A stretch of DNA of 64,000 nt, taken from NCBI RefSeq assembly GCF_019431355.1, contig NZ_CP080269.1, positions 4,831,001 to 4,895,000 of the forward strand, in the 5' to 3' direction. The notes under the pieces are model-generated. The model saw only the letters and a program-made list of their open reading frames with translations. It was not told the DNA's origin and searched no databases. The DNA comes from Paenibacillus sp. R14(2021) (GTDB taxonomy: Bacteria; Bacillota; Bacilli; Paenibacillales; Paenibacillaceae). This document shows positions 9,056-16,601 of the stretch, one piece after another. The position numbers and the translations under genes are program-made. Each line of letters opens with the position of its first letter. Within the stretch, counting starts at the first letter, position 1.

Positions 9056-11812
9056 ATGACCTTACCGGTAGAGCTGGCATCCATCTTCCGTGCCAAGCAA
9101 AAGTCATATAAAATGGTGCTCATTCTGTGCATCATTGAAGAGTACAAGCAAACTAAACTTCAATTCCTACCGCTGAGCACTGTCGCTGAGCGTTTTTTGT
9201 CGTATTACCAGAGTAGTAATGAAGAGGGACAAACCGTCGACACCCCTCCGGCAAATGTAGCGGACAGCTGGGGAGCGTTCACGTTAACACAGACGAAGTC
9301 GCTGCTGAAAACGCCTATCGATGCCTTGTCGGCTGTTCTAGAAACGACAGGTGATTCCATTACCTTCAAGACTTCGATCTGGTCCGTACTGGATGAGGCA
9401 ATGCTTCAAGAACTAGCGGAATACGCACAAACTCAGTTAGATGCATATAATGAGCAGCTTGCAGTGCAATTCAACTTCTCGCTAAAAGAAACATTTGATC
9501 ACGTTCTGGATAACTATTTGACATTTAAAACACAACCTTTCGCCAATCATTCAGTAGGCGCGTTAGTTCGTAATCGGATTCCGGAATATCTTCGATCACT
9601 TGATTTCATAGATTCCGAATATAAGGTCCAAGGCTCAATCGGACAAGGCAATTGGGTAGGGATCCCATGGATTGCGATCTTGGATAAGCGGCTTAATATG
9701 ACGATTCAACGCGGTGAGTACATCGTATATTTGTTCGCTGAAGATATGAGTGCGGTGTATTTGACGCTCATTCAAGGCGTGACTGAGCCTCTTCAGCGTC
9801 TGAAGAAGAAGAGGGCCTATCCTTATTTTAAGCAAAAGTCAGAAGAGATCCGAGCTATCTTACCTCTTGAGAATCTTCAACTAGATGATCTTGTACCGGG
9901 GATCGGCGACGATTATCAAGCTGCAATAATCGCCTCGGTCCGTTATGAACGAGGTCAAGTTCCAAATGACGCTCAACTTCTAGCAGACCTGAAGAATGTG
10001 GTCCACAACTACAAACTTTATGCCGAAATTGTAGCACAGAAGAGCCCGCCAACCGAGTTGCCAGTGTTTAAGTACACGATCGCACATTTATATCTAACCC
10101 AAGGCATCATCAACTATCTTGGCCAATATCCGAATCAATTTACGTCTTTGGAAGAATTAATCGCGCATCCAGGTGTTATTTTCAAAACAGGAGACGAGAT
10201 TAAGAACCCCAAAGAGCGAGCTCAGCATCTTGGTCGAGCGATTCAAGAGCTTGGACTCATTACAATCGAGGATAACCAATACGCATTAACATCGCTGGGT
10301 TGGAACTACTTCCAGGGTTTTGATTTGCAAATATGGCAGCTTAGCGCGAATCAGGCCGAGCTGCTCCGAAATTATTTCTCCGAGGAAGTAGCTCATGACC
10401 AAGCATCGAATTTGATCAAAGTCATGAACCTTGCAATTGCCTTATGCGAGGAGCTAGAGAACTTCACCCTAGTCCAGTTCAATGAGCCCTTCATCGCTGC
10501 TATGGGCATGGAAGAGTCATGGAGTACCGTGACACAGGAAAGTCGTTCACGATTCATGCTGAACTGGCTTGAAGAGCTCCAATATCTTCGCAAATCCGGC
10601 GATATGTATACATACGAACAACCCATCAAGGAGGAACCCGTGGATAATCTATCGGTAATGGAACGCATAGAAGCGATCAAGGTGTTCATCCGTGGCAAGG
10701 GATTTCATTTTCCGCAAGGCCTCATCGAGAATTTTTACCTCTCACTGAAGACCAAGCCGTTTGCCATCCTTGCCGGCGTATCAGGTACGGGCAAAACCAA
10801 GCTTGTGAAGCTCTTCGCCGAAGCGCTCGGCGCGACGAGTTCGAGTGGTCAGTTCACGCTCATTCCGGTGCGGCCGGATTGGAGCGATCCTTCGGATCTG
10901 CTCGGCTACAAGGATCTGACAGGAGCTTTCCGTCCGGGGAAATTGGCTGAAGTGCTGGCGGTTGCTGCACAGGAGCGCAATCGGCATAAACCTTATTTTA
11001 TCTGCTTGGATGAGATGAACTTGGCCCGTGTGGAGCATTATTTCAGTGATTTGCTTAGTGTCATAGAAACGCAGGAATGGCGAGAAGAGCGAATCGTAAC
11101 GGTGCCGCTAATCGAAGCAAAAAGTTTGGCGCCGGAGGATCAGCCACTCTACGGCGGCCTCGCGTTACCGGATAACGTGTATCTGATCGGCACGGTTAAC
11201 ATGGACGAGACGACGCATCCATTCAGCAAGAAGGTCCTCGACCGAGCGAATACGATCGAGTTCAATTATATCAATCTCGAACAGTTCCCGGATTTAGTTG
11301 GGTCGCAAGTTGAGGAAGCAGGGGGGCGGGCGCCAAATGCGTTCCTACGGAGCGAGTTTCTCCAACTCATCGATGCGTACGCCCAGCATGAAGAGCTTGC
11401 TAAGAGGGTCACGGCACAGTTAGTCCGCGTGAACGGCATCCTCGAACAGGTACATTCCCACGTCGGTTTCCGGATCCGGGATGCCGTGTGCTTCTATATG
11501 ATCTACAATGAGCAATTCGAGCTGATGGGAGAGGACGAGGCGTTTGACCTGCAACTGCTGCAGAAGATTTTGCCACGGGTACAAGGCAGTTCTTCTTCCG
11601 TAAAGCGTGTCCTGCTCCAACTGATGCAAGTGGCGCTTGGTCGGAATTTGCCGCTGCAGGATTATCTTGATAATGCAAGCGAGCTCTATATGAAGTGGAG
11701 TTCTTGGTCGGCTTCCGAGGAAAAAGCCAAGTATCCATTCAGTGCACGTAAACTTGCATTCATGCTGCGGAGGTTGGAGGAAGATGGATTCACTTCCTAT
11801 TGGCTCTCCTAG
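9056..11812 (+). CDS. McrB-family GTPase with DUF3578 domain
   Basis: This is a 918-aa protein. Residues about 140-245 match the DUF3578 (MrcB-like N-terminal) pattern, including GSIGQGNWVGIPWIAI and YIVYLFAEDMSAVYLTLIQG. Residues about 555-910 are the McrB-type AAA+ motor: Walker A GVSGTGKT (574-581), Walker B with D652-E653 (ICLDEMNLARVEHYFSD), and NMDE at 715-718, which takes the place of the McrB GTP signature MNTAD. In McrBC systems this subunit binds modified DNA through its N-terminus and drives translocation with GTP. The ATG has GGAG 10 bases upstream. The next gene overlaps its 3' end, so the two are translationally linked. The middle region (about 250-550) is unassigned and probably helical. 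Confidence 0.88.
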   Translation: MTLPVELASIFRAKQKSYKMVLILCIIEEYKQTKLQFLPLSTVAERFLSYYQSSNEEGQTVDTPPANVADSWGAFTLTQTKSLLKTPIDALSAVLETTGDSITFKTSIWSVLDEAMLQELAEYAQTQLDAYNEQLAVQFNFSLKETFDHVLDNYLTFKTQPFANHSVGALVRNRIPEYLRSLDFIDSEYKVQGSIGQGNWVGIPWIAILDKRLNMTIQRGEYIVYLFAEDMSAVYLTLIQGVTEPLQRLKKKRAYPYFKQKSEEIRAILPLENLQLDDLVPGIGDDYQAAIIASVRYERGQVPNDAQLLADLKNVVHNYKLYAEIVAQKSPPTELPVFKYTIAHLYLTQGIINYLGQYPNQFTSLEELIAHPGVIFKTGDEIKNPKERAQHLGRAIQELGLITIEDNQYALTSLGWNYFQGFDLQIWQLSANQAELLRNYFSEEVAHDQASNLIKVMNLAIALCEELENFTLVQFNEPFIAAMGMEESWSTVTQESRSRFMLNWLEELQYLRKSGDMYTYEQPIKEEPVDNLSVMERIEAIKVFIRGKGFHFPQGLIENFYLSLKTKPFAILAGVSGTGKTKLVKLFAEALGATSSSGQFTLIPVRPDWSDPSDLLGYKDLTGAFRPGKLAEVLAVAAQERNRHKPYFICLDEMNLARVEHYFSDLLSVIETQEWREERIVTVPLIEAKSLAPEDQPLYGGLALPDNVYLIGTVNMDETTHPFSKKVLDRANTIEFNYINLEQFPDLVGSQVEEAGGRAPNAFLRSEFLQLIDAYAQHEELAKRVTAQLVRVNGILEQVHSHVGFRIRDAVCFYMIYNEQFELMGEDEAFDLQLLQKILPRVQGSSSSVKRVLLQLMQVALGRNLPLQDYLDNASELYMKWSSWSASEEKAKYPFSARKLAFMLRRLEEDGFTSYWLS

Positions 11813-13562
11813 CACCAGCATAGAGCTGCTTCGAATCGAGACGAACCAGTTCAATCTCTACATTCAGGGCAAGCCATACCATCCGACGGTGGATACGTTG
11901 CAGCTTCATCGTACGGATCAAAATGAACTGATGCCCGCGCAGCTTCAGATTACAGCACCGACAGCTTCGGTACAAATCGAGCGTATCCTGCTGTTTCATC
12001 CGATAACGCGCAAGCTTGTGCCGTGGCAAACGGGCGATAGCGTTTATCCGTTCTTCTATGAGACGCAAGCCTATGAGCTGGTCATCGAGAAGAAAGAAGA
12101 GCTTCCGCTTACCTTCTATCACGAGAATGTGCATGTCAGGCAGGCGGTTAAGCCGCTCGGGAGTCGGATTTTATCCGGGATCCTCAACTTTCAGAACGAG
12201 GTCGGTTTAACGGACCTGGAGCTTCGACTGTATGGGCAGACGGTGCTTCAGCTGCAGCTGGAGATTTTTCCGGTGAAGATGGATTATAAGCAAGATTACC
12301 AGATGATTCTAAACGACGTAAATCAACAGATTTATAACCTCTCGTTCGATTTTCTGCGAAAAACCTACAATCTCACGGGTCTCAAAGAAACGCGGCATCA
12401 GAGCTTGACGGAGTTCTTCTCCATTCTTCAGCATGTGTTCGGGCAAATGGTGCAGGCTGTGGAGCGTATCAACAGTTCACCGCATTCCAAACATCAGGTG
12501 GAGAACCGGATTGTGGAGGCGGGACGGGTGAAAAAGCCGGGGAAGAGGAATATTACTTTTTTGACCAAACGATCGCATCTGCTCGTTCAAGATGATCAGC
12601 GAGGCGTCGTCACGCTTAACGGTCAGAAATACATCCCGAGCCACGCCATCGAGACGAAGCGGCATGTGGACTATGATACCAACGAGAACCGTTTTGTCCG
12701 CTGGGTGTTATTGCGGATTGCGAAGAAGCTGAAGGAATTGAAGATGCGTCTCATCGACAAGGGTCGGCTGCAGGATCCCCTCTTAGCCCGCAAGCTGGAT
12801 GATATGGGGAAACAGCTGGGACGATTGTTGGGGCTTGATTTTCTGCAGGTACGGGAAATGCGGCAGTTATCAGTAACGCTCGTGCTACAGATGGCACCTG
12901 GCTATCGGGAGGTATATCGCAACTACCTGATGCTGATGAAAGGGCTGTCCATTCAAGGCGACCTGTTCCGCTTGTCGATGAAGGATCTAGCGCAGCTCTA
13001 TGAATATTGGTGCTTCTTGAAAATACACGATCTACTTAGCCGTAAGTACGAGCTGCTGAAACAGGATATTATCAAGGTGAATCGGACAGGCGTGTTCGTG
13101 ACATTGGACAAATCACAGAAGGCAAAGATGGTGTACCGGAACCCGGCGAACGGCGAGGTATTTACGCTTTATTACAACACGCTTCCGAGCGGTGAGAAGA
13201 CGCCGACGGTCTCGCAGAAGCCGGATAATGTGCTGACGCTAAAGAAGAATGATTCAACTATGGAGTATAAGTATATATTTGATGCCAAGTACCGACTGAA
13301 TCCAGCTTATGAAGATACTCCTTATCGAAGCATCTACGGTACGCCGGGGCCGGAGGAGTCGGACATCAATACGATGCACCGCTATCGGGATGCAATTGTA
13401 TATGCAGAAGGTGGCGGGAAAGAGCTCGAACGAAGCATGTTCGGTGCTTACGTGTTATTTCCTTACCATGATGAGGAGCAATTTAAGGCGCATAAGTTCC
13501 ATAAGAGTATCGAGCTTGTGAACGTCGGGGGTTCCCTTTTCTGCCGAATGCGACAAAGCTAA
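11784..13562 (+). CDS. McrC-like nuclease, DUF2357 plus PD-(D/E)XK
   Basis: The frame is open from 11742, but CGGAGG (11768-11773) is 10 bases before the ATG at 11784, giving 592 aa and a 29-base overlap with the McrB-like gene. The N-terminal two thirds fit DUF2357; the C-terminal part is a PD-(D/E)XK_7 nuclease with Glu494, Asp500 and Lys502 in MEYKYIFDAKYR. YEYWCFLKIHDLL (about residues 410-422) is a motif I associate with this family. In McrBC-like systems this subunit supplies DNA cleavage on the AAA+ motor. The stop overlaps the start of the next gene (TAATG), so all three genes are coupled. Confidence 0.85.
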   Translation: MDSLPIGSPSTSIELLRIETNQFNLYIQGKPYHPTVDTLQLHRTDQNELMPAQLQITAPTASVQIERILLFHPITRKLVPWQTGDSVYPFFYETQAYELVIEKKEELPLTFYHENVHVRQAVKPLGSRILSGILNFQNEVGLTDLELRLYGQTVLQLQLEIFPVKMDYKQDYQMILNDVNQQIYNLSFDFLRKTYNLTGLKETRHQSLTEFFSILQHVFGQMVQAVERINSSPHSKHQVENRIVEAGRVKKPGKRNITFLTKRSHLLVQDDQRGVVTLNGQKYIPSHAIETKRHVDYDTNENRFVRWVLLRIAKKLKELKMRLIDKGRLQDPLLARKLDDMGKQLGRLLGLDFLQVREMRQLSVTLVLQMAPGYREVYRNYLMLMKGLSIQGDLFRLSMKDLAQLYEYWCFLKIHDLLSRKYELLKQDIIKVNRTGVFVTLDKSQKAKMVYRNPANGEVFTLYYNTLPSGEKTPTVSQKPDNVLTLKKNDSTMEYKYIFDAKYRLNPAYEDTPYRSIYGTPGPEESDINTMHRYRDAIVYAEGGGKELERSMFGAYVLFPYHDEEQFKAHKFHKSIELVNVGGSLFCRMRQS

Positions 13563-14194
13563 TGGAGGCCTTCTTGGATGAGATCATCCAAGATAGCCCG
13601 GAGAAAGCGCACGAGCGCTCTATGCGCCCAAGGGGAACGAAGGACTACTACAAGGAAAAGCTAAGCGGACAAAATGTATTGGTCGGTTCGTTGCGTCAAG
13701 TGGAGCAGTTGGATGCGGCACTTCGGTATGGATTCTACCATGTGCCATTGGAGAATTTTACGGATCATACACTGCTCTCACAGCTGGAATACGTGGCGCT
13801 CTATCAGTCGATCGGGAAATTCCAATCGAGCGGGCTGGAAGCGGGCGTTCACTGGTATGGTCGCATACGTGACTGGAAGGTCGTGCGGCGGCATGAAATT
13901 CAGGAGCTGCCTGCAAGGCTGGGGACGGAAGAAAAGCTATATGTAAAGTTCACGCTGGAGCAATGGTTGAAGCGGGCAACGCCTATACGCCCTGGAGGCC
14001 GCGGGATCTATAAGCTGCTATGCACGTCGAAGTATGTGTTCGATCGAGCAGTCGAAATTGCAGAACTAAGGCTGCGGACCCAAGAGGAAATCACATTGTG
14101 GCGAGAGAAGAGGCGTCAGGGAAAGATAAATGTGGAGCTGAATCATGAGTTTGTGGATTTGGCTTCTGGAGTTCTGGATATCGGAATTAAGTAG
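13562..14194 (+). CDS. Third protein of the McrBC-like operon, unrecognised
   Basis: A 210-aa cytoplasmic protein whose ATG overlaps the McrC-like stop by one base, so its production is tied to that subunit. I do not recognise the family. The N-terminus (1-40) is charged. The middle (about 40-150) has alternating strands and conserved-looking aromatic and basic positions (ALYQSIGKF, HWYGRIRDWKVVRRHEI, EKLYVKFTLEQWLKR) and might be a PUA/EVE-like nucleic-acid-reading barrel; this is a guess from residue pattern only. The C-terminus (about 160-195) is a charged helix (AELRLRTQEEITLWREKRR). Operon position suggests an essential partner of the nuclease complex, for example a target-recognition or regulatory subunit. 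Confidence 0.75.
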   Translation: MEAFLDEIIQDSPEKAHERSMRPRGTKDYYKEKLSGQNVLVGSLRQVEQLDAALRYGFYHVPLENFTDHTLLSQLEYVALYQSIGKFQSSGLEAGVHWYGRIRDWKVVRRHEIQELPARLGTEEKLYVKFTLEQWLKRATPIRPGGRGIYKLLCTSKYVFDRAVEIAELRLRTQEEITLWREKRRQGKINVELNHEFVDLASGVLDIGIK

Positions 14195-14342
14195 GAAGGC
14201 AATCTTTAACTGATATGATGACAAAATACCTTTTGGGAGATATATGGTTAACAAAAACATACTCTACCCGTGGTAAAATATGCTAGTATATAGTTTGGAA
14301 GTCCTGGTGCTAAAACACTAAAACCATAGGGAGTGTAAAAGC

Positions 14343-14738
14343 GTGTCGGAATTGACATTACCATCTTATGAAAAGACAAAGTTTTGTAAACACTGTGCAG
14401 AAAAGATTCACTTTGAAGCTGTCGTGTGCAACAAGTGTGGATTGCAGGTTGAAGAGTTAAAAGGTGCAGGTCAGCAACCAACTGTAATCGTTAATAATTC
14501 AAATGTTAACACGAACACGAACACAAATTTAGTTGGGAGCTTTGTCACTGGAAGACAGAAAAGTAAATGGGTGGCGTTAGCTTTATGCATTTTTCTTGGT
14601 TACTTTGGCGGACATAAATTTTATGAAGGCAGAGTAGGGATGGGGATTTTATACTTCTTTACAGGAGGCCTATTCTTTATTGGTATAGTTATTGACTTTA
14701 TTGCACTGCTGTTTAAGCCGGACCCATATTACGTATAA
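14343..14738 (+). CDS. TM2-domain membrane protein with N-terminal zinc ribbon
   Basis: A 131-aa protein. Residues 12-33 form a zinc ribbon (FCKHCAEKIH...CNKCG, two CxxC pairs). A low-complexity Asn/Thr linker follows (about 49-65), then a TM2 domain (about 75-128): a first helix with LCIFLGYFGGHKFYEGR, a short turn, and a second helix (GILYFFTGGLFFIGIVIDFIALLF). The GTG start at 14343 is supported by AGGGAG (14328-14333), 9 bases upstream. TM2 proteins are small membrane proteins of poorly known role. It follows the McrBC-like operon by 148 bases and has its own terminator, so it is probably a separate unit. Confidence 0.85.
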   Translation: MSELTLPSYEKTKFCKHCAEKIHFEAVVCNKCGLQVEELKGAGQQPTVIVNNSNVNTNTNTNLVGSFVTGRQKSKWVALALCIFLGYFGGHKFYEGRVGMGILYFFTGGLFFIGIVIDFIALLFKPDPYYV

Positions 14739-14757
14739 ATGGTAGGGAACCAATTTC

Positions 14758-14792
14758 AAGGCCACAGGCATCATAAGTTTGTGGTCTTTTTA
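14758..14792 (+). terminator. Terminator after the TM2 gene
   Basis: AAGGCCACA (14758-14766) pairs with TGTGGTCTT (14780-14788), with one G-T pair and a 13-base loop; a T-run continues the right arm. Confidence 0.8.
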
Positions 14793-14907
14793 AATGGATT
14801 CAAGTTTTCTATTTATAGAAGTTTTTTGCAATGCGAGAGCCCAACGCGATTAAGTTATTGATACTAAAAGAATCTACTTTTATCTTAGTAGATCTAATCG
14901 AGCAATT

Positions 14908-14940
14908 GACGCCAGGAAACCAATGGCGTCTTTTATTTTG
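14908..14940 (+). terminator. Second hairpin terminator before the WYL regulator
   Basis: GACGCC (14908-14913) and GGCGTC (14925-14930) enclose an 11-base loop and are followed by TTTTATTTT. Together with the hairpin at 14758 it insulates the next gene. Confidence 0.7.
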
Positions 14941-14947
14941 CTTCAAC

Positions 14948-14976
14948 ATTAACCGACGCAGCCCCTATGATATAAT
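14948..14976 (+). promoter_or_regulatory. Extended -10 promoter of the WYL regulator
   Basis: TATAAT at 14971-14976 is preceded by TGA (an extended -10, TGn). A weak -35, ATTAAC (14948-14953), lies 17 bases upstream. The gene starts 41 bases later. Confidence 0.5.
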
Positions 14977-15017
14977 AACTATTCAACACCACAAACCGAA
15001 CAACGGGCGGGATACCC

Positions 15018-15932
15018 ATGAAATTAGAACGTTTAATCGCCATGATCTACAAGCTGCTGAATCACGACGTGTTATCGGCCTCCATGCTGGCGGAAGAGTT
15101 TCAAGTGTCCCCGAGAACGATCTATCGGGACATCGACGTGATCTGTGCCTCGGGCTTCCCGGTTGTCGCGTATCAGGGAACGAAGGGCGGATTCGGCATG
15201 ATAGACGGCTTTAAATTGGACAAAAGCCTCCTCGGTTCCTACGATGTCGCTTCCCTGATTACCGTGCTCCGCAGCCTCTCTACCGTGTTCGAGGACGACC
15301 GTGCGCAAGGTACCATTGAACGGCTCAAGTCGCTGGAAACGGAGCAGCAGACACCGAGTCTGACGGTGGATTTTGAATCTCGCCGTACGGATTCCGAAGC
15401 GCTTCGCCAGTTACGCGCGGCCATTACGGAGCGCCGGACCGTCCGGTTCGAATACATTAATGCCAAGAACGAACGCACCACTCGTGATCTGGAACCGGTG
15501 CGGCTTCATTTTAAATACAGCAATTGGTACATTTATGGGTATTGCCGCACGCGGCGGGAGTATCGAGAGTTTCGGCTATCCCGGATGATGCATATAGTCC
15601 TGACACAGGGTACGTTTCAACCGCATAACGAACCGCAAGAGGCCGGTTACCCGGAAAGGCCATCGCGAGATGTGGGGGAGGACGTCGTAATCCGAGTGGG
15701 TGCCGAGGCTTTGGCGGAAGCGATGGATCAGTTTCATCCGGTGGAGAAGCAGTTTCATGACGATGGCAGCATGACGATGCGAATGGCTGTATGCAGACCA
15801 CTAGAAGCGCGGTGGCTGCGGTCCATTCTGCTGAGTCTTGGCAGCGGCGCGGAGGTCCTCGAACCCCCTGCTTTGCGAGCTATTGTACGAGAGCAGCTGC
15901 TAGCTGCGCTGAAACGTTATGAAGAAGTATGA
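15018..15932 (+). CDS. YafY-type HTH/WYL transcriptional regulator
   Basis: A 304-aa regulator. Residues 1-60 are a winged helix (HTH_11 type: MLAEEFQVSPRTIYRDIDVI). Residues about 138-205 are a WYL domain (RRTVRFEYINAKNE, HFKYSNWYIYGYCRTRREYREFRLSRM), followed by a WCX-type C-terminal region (to about 300). WYL domains bind ligands, often nucleotides or nucleic acid, and such regulators control damage or defence genes in many bacteria. The ribosome site is weak (GGCGGG). It sits next to a DinB protein, but a terminator overlaps its stop, so the pair is probably not a simple operon; regulation of the DinB gene by it is inference. Confidence 0.85.
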   Translation: MKLERLIAMIYKLLNHDVLSASMLAEEFQVSPRTIYRDIDVICASGFPVVAYQGTKGGFGMIDGFKLDKSLLGSYDVASLITVLRSLSTVFEDDRAQGTIERLKSLETEQQTPSLTVDFESRRTDSEALRQLRAAITERRTVRFEYINAKNERTTRDLEPVRLHFKYSNWYIYGYCRTRREYREFRLSRMMHIVLTQGTFQPHNEPQEAGYPERPSRDVGEDVVIRVGAEALAEAMDQFHPVEKQFHDDGSMTMRMAVCRPLEARWLRSILLSLGSGAEVLEPPALRAIVREQLLAALKRYEEV

Positions 15933-15954
15933 CAGTCTGTTGTCATACTTCTTT
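15922..15954 (+). terminator. Terminator overlapping the WYL regulator stop
   Basis: The 13-bp perfect arms AAGAAGTATGACA (15922-15934) and TGTCATACTTCTT (15941-15953) enclose a 6-base loop. The left arm contains the TGA stop codon. Confidence 0.75.
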
Positions 15955-16008
15955 GCTTATAATAACGACATAGCTTAATCATAGCGGTTCACAAAGGAGA
16001 CGATACGA

Positions 16009-16548
16009 ATGACGAATCATCCCGTTGAAATGTACAATTACCACGCATGGGCCAACCAAACGATTTTAGGCAGAATCAAGGAACTTCCGCCCGCCGTGCT
16101 GAGTCAAGACGTGAACAGCTCGTACCCTACGCTCGCCCATGCCCTTAGCCATATCTATGCGGTTGATCGGATGTGGTATCAGGTATTAACAGGCACCGAG
16201 ATGGGAGAGGCGCTGCAAGACTGTATGCCGCTCAATGCGCACGTTCTGCCAACTGTAGATGAATACACCGATAGCTTTGCCCAGTTAGCGGAACAATTCC
16301 GGTTATGGCTCTCGAGCCAAGCCGATTTGGAGAAAACCATTCTTCTTAATAATCCGTACGCCGGTCCCCGCCAGACACGTTTATCGGAAATCGTGCTGCA
16401 GGTGGTCAATCACGGGAGCTATCATAGGGGGAATATTTCGACGATGCTGCGTCAGCTGGGCCACGCATCCACGATGACTGATTATGCGCTTTATTGGTAT
16501 CAGTCACCTGCGGATATGCTGGAAAGACCCGTATCAGCTGATCAATAA
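16009..16548 (+). CDS. DinB-family protein
   Basis: A 179-aa four-helix-bundle protein of the DinB/YfiT-like metalloenzyme superfamily. The metal triad is visible as His48 (LAHALSHIYAVD), His135 and His139 (VVNHGSYHRG). Members include bacillithiol-dependent transferases and damage-induced proteins of unknown activity; the exact reaction is not clear here. AAAGGAG (15993-15999) lies 9 bases before the ATG. It is cytoplasmic. It faces the ABC exporter genes tail to tail, with a terminator hairpin between. Confidence 0.85.
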   Translation: MTNHPVEMYNYHAWANQTILGRIKELPPAVLSQDVNSSYPTLAHALSHIYAVDRMWYQVLTGTEMGEALQDCMPLNAHVLPTVDEYTDSFAQLAEQFRLWLSSQADLEKTILLNNPYAGPRQTRLSEIVLQVVNHGSYHRGNISTMLRQLGHASTMTDYALYWYQSPADMLERPVSADQ

Positions 16549-16560
16549 GGGAACAAAAAC

Positions 16561-16586
16561 AAGCCCCCGATCACGATCGGGGGCTT
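16561..16586 (-). terminator. Terminator of the ABC exporter operon
   Basis: AAGCCCCCGAT (16561-16571) and ATCGGGGGCTT (16576-16586) form an 11-bp perfect stem with a 4-base loop. The T-rich tail (TTGTTTTTG) is on the minus strand, so it mainly ends the exporter operon, just after its stop at 16602. Confidence 0.85.
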
Positions 16587-16601
16587 GCCTATGCAGTCAC
16601 T

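Noticed and set aside
14831..15214. Open frame crossing the terminator region into the WYL gene
   Set aside because: It runs through two hairpins and a promoter and has no ribosome site; the WYL gene uses another frame.
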